From Pseudomonas sp. BBP2017 (GTDB lineage Bacteria > Pseudomonadota > Gammaproteobacteria > Pseudomonadales > Pseudomonadaceae): a stretch of DNA of 64,000 nucleotides. Shown piece after piece: positions 48,801 to 59,940 of this stretch. Within the stretch, counting starts at the first letter, position 1. The number at the start of each line of letters is the position of its first letter. Below the pieces are notes generated by a model that ran no database searches, was not told the DNA's origin, and worked only from the letters and a program-made list of their open reading frames with translations. A program made the translations under genes and the position numbers. Location: positions 124,001 through 188,000 of the forward strand of contig NZ_PVZN01000003.1 of the NCBI RefSeq assembly GCF_003024385.1. Reading direction: 5' to 3'.

Positions 48801-49499
48801 ATGAACAGCCCAATTCTTGTCACCGGAGCCAGCCAGCGAGTCGGACTGGCGTTGGCCCTGAACCTGGCGCAGGCCGGCCATACCGTGGTCAGCGCCAGCC
48901 GTAGCAAAAGCCCTGAGGCTGCGCACCCGAACATCGTCCAGTTCCAGGCCGACCTGTGCCGGGAAGAAGATCGCCAGGCGCTGATCGACTATTTGAAGTC
49001 CAACCATGACGGCCTGCGGGCAATCATTCACAATGCCTCGTTGTGGCTTGATGACGATCTGGCCAATCTCAACACCATGTTCAAGCTGCATGTCGAAGCG
49101 CCCTACCACCTGAACCTGGCGCTGGGCGAGCAACTGCTGAAAATGGCCAAGGCCGATATCATCCATATCTGCGACGAGACCTCCTCGCGCGGCAGCAAGA
49201 GCCATATCGGCTATGCCGCCACCAAGGCCGCGCTGCAGAACATGGTCCTGTCTTTTGCTGAAAAATACGCGCCGGTGGTCAGGGTCAACGCGATCCTGCC
49301 GGGGCTGCTGATCCTCAAGGAAAACAGCGACGAAGCCTACCGGCAGCAAACCCTGAAAAAGGCCTTGCTGGAATTCGAGCCTGGCGCTCAACCACTGATC
49401 GAGGCGGTGCAGTTCCTCCTCGACAACCAGTACAGCACCGGCAGCAACGTGGTCATCAACGGTGGCCGCCATCTGAAAAACCGCATCGCGGTAGACTGA
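48801..49499 (+). CDS. folM: Dihydromonapterin reductase FolM
   Basis: A 232-aa SDR with the modified cofactor motif TGASQRVGLALA and the catalytic YAATKAAL, plus IIHNASLWLDD, characteristic of FolM. It reduces dihydromonapterin to tetrahydromonapterin, the cofactor of phenylalanine hydroxylase in Pseudomonas. ATG at 48801 has a poor ribosome site; an in-frame TTG at 48786 is possible. Confidence 0.9.
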   Translation: MNSPILVTGASQRVGLALALNLAQAGHTVVSASRSKSPEAAHPNIVQFQADLCREEDRQALIDYLKSNHDGLRAIIHNASLWLDDDLANLNTMFKLHVEAPYHLNLALGEQLLKMAKADIIHICDETSSRGSKSHIGYAATKAALQNMVLSFAEKYAPVVRVNAILPGLLILKENSDEAYRQQTLKKALLEFEPGAQPLIEAVQFLLDNQYSTGSNVVINGGRHLKNRIAVD

Positions 49500-49523
49500 A
49501 TTGTCCTTGTCACGAGAACGACC

Positions 49524-49820
49524 ATGAACGACCAACAGAAACTTGAGCTCGAAGCCGCGGCCTTCCGCCGCCTGGTTGCTCACCTGGACAGCCGCAAGGA
49601 TGTGCAGAACATTGACCTGATGAACCTTGCAGGCTTCTGCCGCAACTGCCTGTCCAAGTGGTACAAGGCCGCCGCCGACGAGCGTCAGATCGAGCTGAGC
49701 ATGGATGAGGCCCGCGAAGTGGTCTACGGCATGCCTTACGCCGAGTGGAAAGGCCAATACCAGAAAGAAGCCAGCGCCGAACAGCAAGCGGCGTTCGCCA
49801 AAGGAAAGCCCAATGACTGA
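49524..49820 (+). CDS. DUF1244 protein
   Basis: A 98-aa protein with the DUF1244 core AAFRRLVAHLDSRKDVQNID, LMNLAGFCRNCLSKWYKAAA and YGMPYAEWKGQYQ. The conserved Cys pair (FCRNCL) could bind metal or a cofactor. Unknown function, often next to folM and hopJ in Pseudomonas. It overlaps the next gene by 8 nt. Confidence 0.92.
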   Translation: MNDQQKLELEAAAFRRLVAHLDSRKDVQNIDLMNLAGFCRNCLSKWYKAAADERQIELSMDEAREVVYGMPYAEWKGQYQKEASAEQQAAFAKGKPND

Positions 49821-50151
49821 TCTGAACACCCTGCTTACCAGCCTGAAGTCCGGCGACCATCAATTTGCCGATACCCTGGCCTTTATCGCCGCCCACTACG
49901 ACTACCAGCCGCAAGCGTTCAACAACGGTGGCGTGGAAAGCGCCGCCGGGCAGAACGAAGGTTCGTGCAAGACCCTGGGCCTGGCCCTGCTCGAAGGCCT
50001 GAGCGATGAAGAAGCGCTGCTGGCATTCGGCGAACACTACCGCTCGGTCCTGGCCACCCCGGAAGGCAGCGACCACGGCAACATCCGAGCGCTGATCAAG
50101 CATGGCCTGGCCGGGGTGAAATTCTCCGCTCAACCGCTCACGGCTCGCTAA
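49813..50151 (+). CDS. HopJ-family protein
   Basis: A 112-aa protein of the HopJ type III effector family (FIAAHYDYQPQAFNNGGVES, GSCKTLGLALLEG, HGNIRALIKHGL). Although named after a P. syringae effector, it is widespread in non-pathogens and is most likely a housekeeping protein. ATG at 49813 overlaps the DUF1244 stop. It converges with the next hydrolase gene, sharing 14 nt. Confidence 0.9.
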   Translation: MTDLNTLLTSLKSGDHQFADTLAFIAAHYDYQPQAFNNGGVESAAGQNEGSCKTLGLALLEGLSDEEALLAFGEHYRSVLATPEGSDHGNIRALIKHGLAGVKFSAQPLTAR

Positions 50152-51085
50152 GCGTCACCACACGTCCCGGCGCGTCGTCGGCCAGTTGTCCCTGTTGCAA
50201 CCACTGCAGGGCAATTGGCCAGAGCCGGGCCTGAAAGCGGCTGTGGAAAAAGGCGAAATGGCCGATCTGTGCTTCGTCGATATCGCCAGGTGCAATGCGC
50301 AAATGGCTGCGCGGGCTGGACCTGAAATACCCCAGTAGTCGCTCGATCGCCGCGACGGTGCCAAAGGGATCATCGGTCAAACTGATCGCCAGCGTCTGCG
50401 CTGTCACCTGAGCAAACGGCAAATCAACCAGTGCCTTGCCACTGGGGCGCAGCTCGTAAGCCGCCGTCAGCGTGCTCCAGTCCTTCACGACCCCTGCCGG
50501 GGTGTCTTCCAGCCAACCCAGGCGCTTGCCGGGGAAATAGCCGAACAGCCGGGTCAGCAACGGCATGAGCACATGCCACTTGCCAAACAGTCGCCAGCGA
50601 CTGTCACTGGCATAGTCACGCCAGTAGGCAAACTGCGCGCCGACCGTAACCAGCCTGCGCAGCTGAGCGGACGATGGTGCCAGCCCGGCGGCACAACCGC
50701 CAAAGCTGTGGCCGACGACATCAACCGGTTGCCCGGGAAACTCGCGAGCAGCGCGCTGCAGCATGGCCTCGAAATCCAGTGCCCCCCAGTCCGTCCAGGA
50801 AGCTTTGAAGTGGCGCATGGACACCGGACGCGACTCACCAATGCCGCGATAGTCGTAGGTCATGACATCGAAGCCGTGGCTGAACAGGTACTGGGCAAAT
50901 CGTGCGTAATAACTACAGCGCACCGAGGTGGCCGCGTTGATGATCACCACCGCACGCGTACTGTCCGGCAGCGGGTGGCGCCAACAAAAGCCGCCAAGGG
51001 GATAACCATCGCCTGCACGCTCACAAAACGCGCGTGCTGTGCTGCTAGCGGCTGGCAGAGGTGGAAATGTTTCGAGGCTGCTCAT
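50138..51085 (-). CDS. Alpha/beta hydrolase
   Basis: A 315-aa hydrolase with the Ser nucleophile in GHSFGG and the oxyanion-type segment NAATSVRCSYYARFAQYL near 50. It resembles the large group of Pseudomonas esterase-like proteins of unknown substrate. Late residues GHFAFFHSRF contain the likely catalytic His. It lies downstream of fabV, with a hairpin between them. Confidence 0.85.
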   Translation of the reverse strand: MSSLETFPPLPAASSTARAFCERAGDGYPLGGFCWRHPLPDSTRAVVIINAATSVRCSYYARFAQYLFSHGFDVMTYDYRGIGESRPVSMRHFKASWTDWGALDFEAMLQRAAREFPGQPVDVVGHSFGGCAAGLAPSSAQLRRLVTVGAQFAYWRDYASDSRWRLFGKWHVLMPLLTRLFGYFPGKRLGWLEDTPAGVVKDWSTLTAAYELRPSGKALVDLPFAQVTAQTLAISLTDDPFGTVAAIERLLGYFRSSPRSHLRIAPGDIDEAQIGHFAFFHSRFQARLWPIALQWLQQGQLADDAPGRVVTLSEP

Positions 51086-51102
51086 AGGGGAACCTCAAAC
51101 AG

Positions 51103-51134
51103 TCGCCACCCCTGAGCGAACACAGGGGCGGCGA
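51103..51134 (-). terminator. Stem-loop between fabV and the hydrolase gene
   Basis: TCGCCACCCCTG (51103-51114) pairs with CAGGGGCGGCGA (51123-51134) with one mismatch. There is no long T run on the minus strand, so termination may be weak. Confidence 0.5.
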
Positions 51135-51145
51135 CGATGGTGTGG

Positions 51146-52360
51146 TTACAGCTCGATGCAGTCAAACTTTACGTCGGTGGCGACGTCGGCGTCATAGTCG
51201 ACATCCGCACGCTCGAAGCCGAACAGGTTGAGGAACTGCTTCTTGTAACCGGCGTAGTCGGTCATTTCGAACAGGTTCTCGGTGGTGACCTGAGGCCACA
51301 TGGCCTTGCAGGCGTCCTGCACATCATCGCGCAGTTCCCAGTCGTCCAGGCGCAGACGGCCTTTCTCATCCAGCTCCGCCGGGGCACCGTCAGCACGGTA
51401 CATGCGGTCACGGAACATGCGGTCCAGTTGGTCCTGGGTACCTTCGTGAACGCCCTTCTCCTGCATGATCTTGAAGACCATCGACAGGTACAGCGGCATG
51501 ACCGGAATGGCCGAGCTGGCCTGGGTGACCACCGACTTGAGCACGGCTACGTTGGCGCTACCGCCGACTTTTTGGCTCAGGCGCTGGGCGGTCTCGTCCA
51601 GATCCTGCTTGGCCTTGCCAAGGGCGCCGTGCCAGTAGATCGGCCAGGTGATCTCGGTGCCGATGTAGCTGAAGGCCACGGTGCGGGCCTGTGGTGCCAG
51701 TACGCCAGCGGCGTTCAGGGCATCGATCCACAGTTCCCAGTCCTGGCCACCCATGACGGTCACGGTGTCGGCAATTTCCTGTTCGGTAGCCGGCTCGATG
51801 GACGCCTCGATGATGGTGTCTTTGTTGGTGTCGATAGCAGTCGACTTGTACGGCTGGCCAATTGGCTTGAGCGCCGAGCGCACCAGCTCGCCGGCCCGCT
51901 CTTTATCAGAAGCAGGCAGCTTGCGCACCGGCGAAGCCAGCGAGTAGACCACCAGATCGACCTGGCCGCCCATTTCGTTCTTGATCAGTTCGATGACCTT
52001 GGCCCGTGCTTCGTCGGAGAAGGCGTCACCGTTGATCGACTTGCTGTACAGGCCTTCGGCCTTGGCGAACTTGTCGAAGGCCGCTGAGTTGTACCAGCCG
52101 GCGGTACCTGCCTTGGTCTCGGTACCCGGCTTTTCGAAGAACACACCCAGGGTGTCGGCACCGAAGCCGAACGCTGCGGTGATGCGCGCCGCCAGGCCGT
52201 AGCCGCTGGAAGCACCGATCACCAGGACCTTTTTCGGACCATCCTTGCGCACGCCCTGCTTGCGGGTGGCTTCGATCTGATCACGTACGTTCAGCTCGCA
52301 ACCGGTCGGATGCGTAGTGGTGCAGATAAAACCGCGAACTTTAGGGTGGATGATGGCCAA
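51146..52360 (-). CDS. fabV: Trans-2-enoyl-CoA/ACP reductase FabV
   Basis: A 404-aa NADH-dependent enoyl reductase of fatty acid synthesis, known for triclosan resistance. It shows [21 protein letters not shown], the YSLASPVRK stretch and the catalytic Y-x8-K motif [20 protein letters not shown]. The gene starts with TTG (decoded as Met) at 52360, with GAGG 8 nt upstream; no ATG lies nearby in frame. The family length is about 400 aa. A structured leader precedes it. Confidence 0.96.
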   Translation of the reverse strand: MAIIHPKVRGFICTTTHPTGCELNVRDQIEATRKQGVRKDGPKKVLVIGASSGYGLAARITAAFGFGADTLGVFFEKPGTETKAGTAGWYNSAAFDKFAKAEGLYSKSINGDAFSDEARAKVIELIKNEMGGQVDLVVYSLASPVRKLPASDKERAGELVRSALKPIGQPYKSTAIDTNKDTIIEASIEPATEQEIADTVTVMGGQDWELWIDALNAAGVLAPQARTVAFSYIGTEITWPIYWHGALGKAKQDLDETAQRLSQKVGGSANVAVLKSVVTQASSAIPVMPLYLSMVFKIMQEKGVHEGTQDQLDRMFRDRMYRADGAPAELDEKGRLRLDDWELRDDVQDACKAMWPQVTTENLFEMTDYAGYKKQFLNLFGFERADVDYDADVATDVKFDCIEL

Positions 52361-52388
52361 TGTCTGTACCTCGTCAGTGAATGTGCTG

Positions 52389-52473
52389 AGGGAGCCGAAT
52401 CGCGGGGACTCGAGGTTCCGTTGCTGTGAGGGTGAGACTACACCCGCAGCGTTGCCGACACATCCGGCTCCCT
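52389..52473 (-). promoter_or_regulatory. Structured leader of fabV
   Basis: AGGGAGCCG (52389-52397) can pair with CGGCTCCCT (52465-52473), enclosing nested stems GGGTG/CACCC (52430-52434, 52441-52445) and GCTG/CAGC (52423-52426, 52447-52450). It lies just upstream of the fabV ribosome site on the coding strand. It may be a regulatory RNA element; no known riboswitch class was recognised. Confidence 0.45.
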
Positions 52474-52530
52474 GGAATCCTTCAGGGCGCTACTTTGTCA
52501 CAGCGTGGAAAAGTTCAGCAACCGCTGATC

Positions 52531-54561
52531 TCAGACCCTGAACGCGCCGATCAGGCGCTTGAGCTCCATCACCTGGGCTGACAGCTGGCGGCTGGCATCT
52601 TCAGTCTGGTGGGCACCCTGGGTGGTGTGTTCAGCCGCGCGGTTGATCTCGACGATATTCTGGTCGATGTCATGCGCGACCGCCGTCTGCTGCTCCACGG
52701 CAGCGGCAATCTGCTGGTTCTGGTCAACGATACTGCCGACCGCACCAAGAATGTTCTCCAGCGCCTGCTGCACCTGCTGCGACTGCCCGACCGTGCTGGC
52801 AGCCACCTGGTGACTGGCATCCATGGCCTTGACCGCCGCACCGACACCGCCCTGCAGGCGCGAAATCATCTGTTCGATTTCTTCGGTCGAGTGCTGGGTG
52901 CGCTTAGCCAGGGTGCGGACCTCGTCAGCTACCACGGCAAAGCCGCGCCCCTGCTCCCCGGCCCGTGCCGCCTCGATGGCCGCATTCAGGGCGAGCAGAT
53001 TGGTCTGCTCAGCAATGCTTTTGATCACCTCCAGCACTCGGCTGATGGCTTGACTGTCGCTGGCCAACTGGTTGATCACCACAACCGACTGATCGATTTC
53101 GCCGGCCAGGCGCACAATATTGCCTTGCTGGGATTCGACCAGGCCGCGGCCACTGACGGTTTCCTGATTGACGCTGTGGGCACTGTTGACCGCGGCGGCG
53201 GCACTGCGTGCCACTTCCTGGGCGGTGGCCGACATCTGGTTCATGGCCGTGGCGACCTGTTCGATCTGCCCGCGCTGGCCGCTGACCGCCTGATTGCTGC
53301 GTGCCGACACGGCATGCACCTGTTCAGCCTGGCGTTCGACCTCGACCACGGTATGCCCCACCTGCTCGATCAGGTCATGAATGCGCCGCACAGTGCCATT
53401 GAACACCTGACCCAATTCACCTAGCTCGTCACGACTGCTGGCGCGAAAGTTCACAGTCATGTCGCCAGCGGCAACCTTGTCCATGACTGCACCTAGGGTT
53501 TTCAGGGTATGCCGGGTCGAGGCGTAGAACCCGCTGTAGAGATAGACAATCAGCAAGAACACGCCGGCCAGGGCAGACACCAGCAGGATCATGTGCAAAC
53601 GATGCTCACCCAGACGCTGTTGCAGTTGCTGCTCGAGAAACTCGCCCGTAGCGGTGTTGAGCGCGTAAGTCTGCGCCATCAGATCGCTGACCTGCTGATA
53701 GAACGACGGCCATGGTGCACTGAGGGTATCGGCTACCACCACCTGTTCTTCGAACAGCTCGCTGGCCTGCTTCAAAGAGGCCTGGCTACTGGCGGCCAGG
53801 CTGCCTAGGCGAGCTTGCGCCCCAGGCTCAGTGGCCAGCACATCCTGAACCCTGAGGGCGTAATCGGCAGCAAGTTTGTCCAGGCGCTGCAGCAAGTCCT
53901 CGAAGCGGGTACTGACAGCCGAACTGAGAAAGCCCTGGCCCAGGGAGTAAGCGCCCATTGACCGGCCTTCTCCGAGGGTCTGGGTGACTTGCGGGGTAAC
54001 CGTGGTCATCAGTTCGGTGAGTTGGCGGATAGCCAGATCGCTGTCCTGGCTGAGCCCGGCCTGGCTGGCAATCATTTTGCTCAACACCTGGGCCTGGCCC
54101 AACAACTTGTCCAGGTAAGCGACCTTGCTCGACAGAGACGACTCTGCCTGGGCAGCCTTGAGCTGGCCGAGCAATTCGTCGCGCTTGGAATGAAAATCCC
54201 TGGCCTGGCCGTCGTCGGCAATGACCGCTGTAAGTCCCTCTAACCGTTTGAGTATCTGTTGCTCAAGGTCGCTGATCTGCGCCTCGACATCCTCAGCCTT
54301 GCCCGACTGGCCAAGCACGGCATTGATCTGCACCAGGTTGCCCAGGGATTCCAGGTCACCACGCAAAGCCAGGCTGTCTCCCAGCAGTTCAAGACTCTGC
54401 AGCTCGACCCGAGTGGCATGAAACTGCCCATAGGAATCGCGGACCAGGTAGAAGTTGGTCACCAGCATGGGCAGGAAAAACAGGATACTTATCAGGCTGA
54501 ACTTCATTGCGAAGCTCAACCGATTCATCAGCGCGATGGCCGGATACAACAGGCTCTTCAC
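52531..54561 (-). CDS. Methyl-accepting chemotaxis protein
   Basis: A 676-aa chemoreceptor. Start is GTG at 54561 with GGAGGGG 7 nt upstream, opening [18 protein letters not shown] membrane helix at about 20-40 is followed by a long helical periplasmic sensor (about 45-310), a second helix at 320-340, a HAMP domain, and a signalling domain with the hairpin tip [26 protein letters not shown] region and [12 protein letters not shown]. Ligand unknown. Confidence 0.93.
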   Translation of the reverse strand: MKSLLYPAIALMNRLSFAMKFSLISILFFLPMLVTNFYLVRDSYGQFHATRVELQSLELLGDSLALRGDLESLGNLVQINAVLGQSGKAEDVEAQISDLEQQILKRLEGLTAVIADDGQARDFHSKRDELLGQLKAAQAESSLSSKVAYLDKLLGQAQVLSKMIASQAGLSQDSDLAIRQLTELMTTVTPQVTQTLGEGRSMGAYSLGQGFLSSAVSTRFEDLLQRLDKLAADYALRVQDVLATEPGAQARLGSLAASSQASLKQASELFEEQVVVADTLSAPWPSFYQQVSDLMAQTYALNTATGEFLEQQLQQRLGEHRLHMILLVSALAGVFLLIVYLYSGFYASTRHTLKTLGAVMDKVAAGDMTVNFRASSRDELGELGQVFNGTVRRIHDLIEQVGHTVVEVERQAEQVHAVSARSNQAVSGQRGQIEQVATAMNQMSATAQEVARSAAAAVNSAHSVNQETVSGRGLVESQQGNIVRLAGEIDQSVVVINQLASDSQAISRVLEVIKSIAEQTNLLALNAAIEAARAGEQGRGFAVVADEVRTLAKRTQHSTEEIEQMISRLQGGVGAAVKAMDASHQVAASTVGQSQQVQQALENILGAVGSIVDQNQQIAAAVEQQTAVAHDIDQNIVEINRAAEHTTQGAHQTEDASRQLSAQVMELKRLIGAFRV

Positions 54562-54717
54562 GGGTAGTCCCCTCCGATTCTTATTGTTCTGCGCGCACAA
54601 TGGCACTAGGCCACTGATGATTATCACCAGTACCTGTATAACGCATATCGGAATGGGGTTTTGTAACTTAAGGTTAATCGATGGCAGGACAGACCAACGG
54701 CTGCCCTGCCTTCATCA

Positions 54718-55551
54718 TCAGCCCAGTACGGTCCACAAGGCAAAAAAGGCATACCAGAGCACTGCGGAGCGCAGCAGCAGCTCCCACAGAGAGTCCAGCC
54801 CGACCAGCCCCTCAGGGCCCGCTGGCGCGCCCTTGGGCATGTCCCCAGCGACATGGGCGACTGCGCAGATCAGCCTGGGTGCGGTGATATTCCAGTGCAG
54901 CAGCTCATGCAGCATAACCCGGCTGACCGCGACAAAATTGCCGACCAGAGCAAAGCTCACACCCAGTATCCGCACCGGAGCCCAGTCGAAGGCATGACGC
55001 AATTGCTCGGCACGCTCGCGTAACGCTGGAGCATGGGCATGCTCGCCAGTCAGGGCGAGCAAACGGTAGGCCAGCGCCGCGGCCGGCCCCAGCAGGACAT
55101 ACCAGAAAATCACCGCAAAGAAGCTTTGGTAGGCTTGCCACAGCAAGTGCCCCTGAACCCGCTCGAGCAGCGATGAAGCATCGTTTCCGGTAACGCCCAG
55201 GTCGCGCTCGGCGACATGCACCGCCGCCTGCTCATCACCCCGGCGCCAGGCATCGCGAAAAGGCCCGAGGGAGGCTTTGACATCACCCCGGCCCAGGCTG
55301 TAGATCAGCACCAACAGATGTAACGGCAATGCCAGCAGGCCATAGGCGAGCGGTTCCAGCACCTGGAGCAGCAAGGCCAGCACTGCCACTGGCAACAACA
55401 CCAGGATCGACAATACCCACCACGGATGCCCCTTGCCGTTGCGCTCCAGGCGCGCAAGTTCAGTGCGAAAGAAACCATCGCGCTGCAGTCGCTGACGCAG
55501 TGCCGAGAATTTCTCGACCCATAGCACCAGTAACAACACCAGAAAACTCAT
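54718..55551 (-). CDS. ampE: AmpE-like regulatory membrane protein
   Basis: A 277-aa membrane protein with four or so helices. MSFLVLLLVLWVEKFSALRQ, FFAVIFWYVLLGPAAALAYR and the region FDWAPVRILGVSFALVGNF fit AmpE, which sits beside AmpD in the beta-lactamase/peptidoglycan-recycling locus. It starts by ATGA overlap with ampD. Its precise role is unclear even in E. coli. Confidence 0.93.
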   Translation of the reverse strand: MSFLVLLLVLWVEKFSALRQRLQRDGFFRTELARLERNGKGHPWWVLSILVLLPVAVLALLLQVLEPLAYGLLALPLHLLVLIYSLGRGDVKASLGPFRDAWRRGDEQAAVHVAERDLGVTGNDASSLLERVQGHLLWQAYQSFFAVIFWYVLLGPAAALAYRLLALTGEHAHAPALRERAEQLRHAFDWAPVRILGVSFALVGNFVAVSRVMLHELLHWNITAPRLICAVAHVAGDMPKGAPAGPEGLVGLDSLWELLLRSAVLWYAFFALWTVLG

Positions 55552-56114
55552 GATCTGTCCTCGTTGTCCTTGAGGGCCGCACGGTAGCGCGACCAGTCGA
55601 AAGCCGGGCCTGGGTCGGTCTTGCGCCCCGGGGCGATATCGCTGTGACCTTGAATCCGCTGCGCGTCGATAGCCGGCCAGGCCGCCTGGATCTGGCGGGT
55701 GAGGTTGTGCAGCGACAGGTACTGAGCCTCGGTAAAGGGCAGCTCGTCGGTGCCTTCCAGCTCAATGCCGATGGAGAAGTCGTTGCACGCCTCGCGCCCG
55801 GCAAAGCAGGACACCCCGGCATGCCAGGCACGGTCCAGACAGGAGACAAACTGGGTGATCTTGCCGTCACGCTCGATCAGAAAATGCGCGGAGACGCGCA
55901 AATGCTTGATCCCTTCGAAGTAGGGGTGTTCATTGGGGTCCAGGCGATTCTGGAAGAACGCCTGGACCTTGCCGGTGGCGAACTGCGCCGGTGGCAGGCT
56001 GATGTTGTGAATCACCAGCAGGGAGATAACCTCACCTTCGGCACGGGCATTGAAATTCGGCGAAGGGCAATGGGTGATACCGGCGAACCAGCCTGTAGCG
56101 CGGTCCAGTTGCAT
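55548..56114 (-). CDS. ampD: 1,6-anhydro-N-acetylmuramyl-L-alanine amidase AmpD
   Basis: A 188-aa zinc amidase removing the stem peptide from recycled anhydro-muropeptides. Zinc ligands His36 (VIHNIS), His157 (GHSDIAPGRK) and Asp167 are present, with Glu in IGIELEG. Loss of AmpD raises AmpC expression in pseudomonads. ATG at 56114 has AGGA upstream. Confidence 0.96.
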   Translation of the reverse strand: MQLDRATGWFAGITHCPSPNFNARAEGEVISLLVIHNISLPPAQFATGKVQAFFQNRLDPNEHPYFEGIKHLRVSAHFLIERDGKITQFVSCLDRAWHAGVSCFAGREACNDFSIGIELEGTDELPFTEAQYLSLHNLTRQIQAAWPAIDAQRIQGHSDIAPGRKTDPGPAFDWSRYRAALKDNEDRS

Positions 56115-56309
56115 AGAAGATCCTGAGGCACAAGAGCACCACCCCAGTATGCCCCGAGGCGTGACGGGATGCATCGTTAAAACGTGTCGAAATCCAGCGG
56201 GGCGGACCCGATTACGCCAAAAATACATATCGTACTATTAGTCAAAATCAAGACACTCACCAACACCGGCTGCCCTATAATCGCGGGCACCTAGCTTGTG
56301 GAGCCTGCC

Positions 56310-57158
56310 ATGCCGAATTTACGCCTCGCCGACCTGACCGCCGAAATCGAAGCCAACGTGCGCCGTGCGCTGCTTGAAGACATCGGCAGCGGCGACATCA
56401 CCGCCCAACTGATCCCGGCCGAGCGCCTGGCCCAGGCCACCATCATTACCCGCGATGATTGCGTCATCGCAGGGACCGCCTGGGTCGACGCCGTGTTTCG
56501 CCAGCTCGATCCACGGGTGGCCGTGCACTGGCAGGTCAAGGATGGCGAGCGCGCGCAGGCCAACCAGGTGTTGTTCCACCTTGAAGGCCCGGCCCGCTCG
56601 CTGCTGACCGGCGAGCGCAGTGCGCTGAACTTCCTGCAGATGCTTTCGGGCGTGGCGACTCGCGCGCAGTTCCTTGCCGACATGGTCGCCGACACCCAGG
56701 TCAAACTGCTCGACACCCGCAAGACCCTGCCGGGTCTGCGTCTGGCGCAGAAGTACGCGGTCACTTGTGGCGGCTGCCACAATCATCGCATCGGCCTGTT
56801 CGATGCCTTCCTGATCAAGGAAAACCACATCGCTGCCAGCGGTGGCATTGCCCAGGCCATCAACGCCGCCCACAAGATCGCCCCCGGCAAGCCGGTGGAG
56901 GTTGAAGTGGAAAGCCTGGACGAACTCAAGCAAGCGCTGGATGCCGGCGCCGACATCGTCATGCTCGACGAATTGAGCCTGGACGACATGCGCGAAGCCG
57001 TGCGTCTGAATGCCGGCAAGGCCAAGCTCGAAGCCAGTGGCGGGGTCAACGAAAGCACCCTGCGGGTGATTGCCGAGACCGGTGTGGACTACATCTCGAT
57101 TGGTGCCATGACCAAGGATGTGAAAGCGGTGGATCTGTCGATGCGGCTTAGCCTCTGA
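56310..57158 (+). CDS. nadC: Quinolinate phosphoribosyltransferase (NAD biosynthesis)
   Basis: A 282-aa enzyme turning quinolinate and PRPP into nicotinate mononucleotide. Motifs [57 protein letters not shown] and EVEVESLDE are typical. ATG at 56310 has GGAG 6 nt upstream. A TATAAT at 56276-56281 precedes it, in the gap shared with ampD. Confidence 0.97.
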   Translation: MPNLRLADLTAEIEANVRRALLEDIGSGDITAQLIPAERLAQATIITRDDCVIAGTAWVDAVFRQLDPRVAVHWQVKDGERAQANQVLFHLEGPARSLLTGERSALNFLQMLSGVATRAQFLADMVADTQVKLLDTRKTLPGLRLAQKYAVTCGGCHNHRIGLFDAFLIKENHIAASGGIAQAINAAHKIAPGKPVEVEVESLDELKQALDAGADIVMLDELSLDDMREAVRLNAGKAKLEASGGVNESTLRVIAETGVDYISIGAMTKDVKAVDLSMRLSL

Positions 57159-57163
57159 GGCAC

Positions 57164-57191
57164 AAAAAAACCGGCCAGCAGGCCGGTTTTT
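57164..57191 (+). terminator. Terminator of nadC
   Basis: CCGGCC (57171-57176), AGCA loop, GGCCGG (57181-57186), with A and T runs on both sides. It begins 6 nt after the nadC stop and can serve convergent trxB as well. Confidence 0.9.
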
Positions 57192-57201
57192 CTTTGAAAC
57201 C

Positions 57202-57222
57202 ATCGCGGGGCAAGCCCGCGAT
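57202..57222. repeat. Single REP element, self-complementary
   Basis: ATCGCGGGGCAAGCCCGCGAT, the REP core extended so that ATCGCGGG pairs with CCCGCGAT around GCAA plus one base. It lies between the nadC terminator and trxB. Confidence 0.85.
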
Positions 57223-57230
57223 CAGACCTA

Positions 57231-58217
<987 letters not shown>

Positions 58218-58328
58218 TCACTGGCCAGTCCCGTAACGCCGGGATCGCCGGCTGGAATAAAAAGGAACCTGCCAAGCACTTGGGGAAGGCTTTTGGCCGC
58301 AGGTCCTGGAAATCGTTAAGCCTCAGCC

Positions 58329-58928
58329 TTACAGGCTGGCAGCGTTTTCCGCCAGGTAATCAGCAACACCCTTGGCGTCAGCCTTCATGCCTTTCTGGCC
58401 TGGACGCCAGCCGGCCGGGCAGACTTCACCGTGCTGTTCAGTGAACTGCAGGGCTTCGACCAGACGGATCATCTCATCGACTTCACGACCCAGCGGCAGG
58501 TTGTTGACTACCTGATGCTGAACCACGCCTTGCTGGTCGATCAGGAACGAGGCTCGCAGCGCTACGCCGTCATCGTGCTCGATACCGTAGGCACGGGTAA
58601 TCTCATGCTTGACGTCGGCAACCATGGTGAACTCGACTGCGCCGATCCCGCCCTTCTCGACCGGCGTGCTGCGCCAGGCGTGGTGGGTGAACTGCGAGTC
58701 GATGGAGACACCGACCACTTCCACACCCAGCTCACGGAATTTGTCCATGCGGTTGTTGTGGGCAATGATTTCCGATGGGCAGACAAAGGTGAAGTCCAGC
58801 GGCCAGAAGAACAGCACGACGTATTTGCCGCGCAGCGAAGAAAGCTTGAAGCTGTCGACGATCGAACCGTCGCCCAGCACTGCCGCCGCATCGAAATCAG
58901 GGGCTTGCTTGTTGACCAGAATGCTCAT
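58329..58928 (-). CDS. 2-Cys peroxiredoxin (AhpC-like)
   Basis: A 199-aa peroxidase. The peroxidatic Cys50 lies in DFTFVCPSEI and the resolving Cys170 in EVCPAGW. It is the typical 2-Cys form and needs thioredoxin or AhpF for reduction. It is upstream of trxB with 135 nt between, which fits thioredoxin-dependent reduction. AAGGAG lies before the ATG. Confidence 0.95.
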   Translation of the reverse strand: MSILVNKQAPDFDAAAVLGDGSIVDSFKLSSLRGKYVVLFFWPLDFTFVCPSEIIAHNNRMDKFRELGVEVVGVSIDSQFTHHAWRSTPVEKGGIGAVEFTMVADVKHEITRAYGIEHDDGVALRASFLIDQQGVVQHQVVNNLPLGREVDEMIRLVEALQFTEQHGEVCPAGWRPGQKGMKADAKGVADYLAENAASL

Positions 58929-59194
58929 GAAAACTCCTTGAAGGTTAGAATTCGAAGGCGTTGAAAAGATGTGCGCACTTTAGCGAGGCCGCAGAGATTA
59001 AGGAAATATCCTTAGACAATCCACCTTATAGGCCGTCTCTATTCATCCCTCGGAACGACAGCTGTTTGCCTATGAAGGTATGCCCCGCAGCCTGCCGAGC
59101 TTTTGTTACAGCCCGTGTCCCAGCTTGCGCCGCGCTTTCGTCAGCCGCTCAAACTCGGTAAGGTCAGCGCGTTTGTCTTAACCCGGAGCCCTCT

Positions 59195-59923
59195 ATGCAA
59201 GCCCCTGTCCTCTCTGGCCCTCAGTACCTGCGCGAAGGACTGAAACTGGTCCTGAGCCCGAGCCTGCGCCTGTTCGTGTTGCTGCCACTGGCAGTCAACC
59301 TGCTGCTGTTCGTCGGTCTGATCTACTTTGCCGGTCATCAGTTCAGCCTCTGGGTCGATTCGCTGATGCCCAGCCTGCCGAGCTGGCTGAGTTTTCTCGA
59401 TTATGTGCTGTGGCCGCTGTTCGTGGCGCTGGTAGTGTTGATGGTGTTCTTTACCTTCACCATGCTCGCCAACATCATTGCCGCGCCGTTCAATGGTTTT
59501 CTGGCGGAAAAGGTCGAAGTGGTGGTGCGTGGCACCGATGACTTCCCGACTTTCAGCTGGGCCGAACTGATGGCCATGGTGCCACGCACCCTGGGCCGCG
59601 AGATGCGCAAGCTGGGGTATTTCCTGCCGCGGGCGATTGCGCTGTTCATTCTCTCGCTGATCCCGGTGATCAACATTATCGCCGCACCGTTGTGGTTGCT
59701 GTTCGGCATCTGGATGATGGCCATCCAGTACATCGACTACCCGGCTGACAACCACAAGATGAGCTGGCAGGACATGCTCGCCTGGCTGCGTCAAAAGCGC
59801 TGGCAGAGTCTGGGTTTTGGCGGCATCACCTACCTGGCGTTGATGATTCCCTTCGTCAACGTGCTGATGATGCCTGCCGCAGTCGCCGGCGCCACATTGT
59901 TCTGGGTACGCGAGCGCAAATAG
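59195..59923 (+). CDS. cysZ: Sulfate transporter CysZ
   Basis: A 242-aa inner-membrane protein with four helices, supporting sulfate uptake for cysteine synthesis. The opening [24 protein letters not shown] and the stretch [21 protein letters not shown] are hallmarks. It stands alone with a divergent peroxiredoxin gene 266 nt away. Confidence 0.94.
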   Translation: MQAPVLSGPQYLREGLKLVLSPSLRLFVLLPLAVNLLLFVGLIYFAGHQFSLWVDSLMPSLPSWLSFLDYVLWPLFVALVVLMVFFTFTMLANIIAAPFNGFLAEKVEVVVRGTDDFPTFSWAELMAMVPRTLGREMRKLGYFLPRAIALFILSLIPVINIIAAPLWLLFGIWMMAIQYIDYPADNHKMSWQDMLAWLRQKRWQSLGFGGITYLALMIPFVNVLMMPAAVAGATLFWVRERK

Positions 59924-59940
59924 CGTAAACGCCGCTGCCG

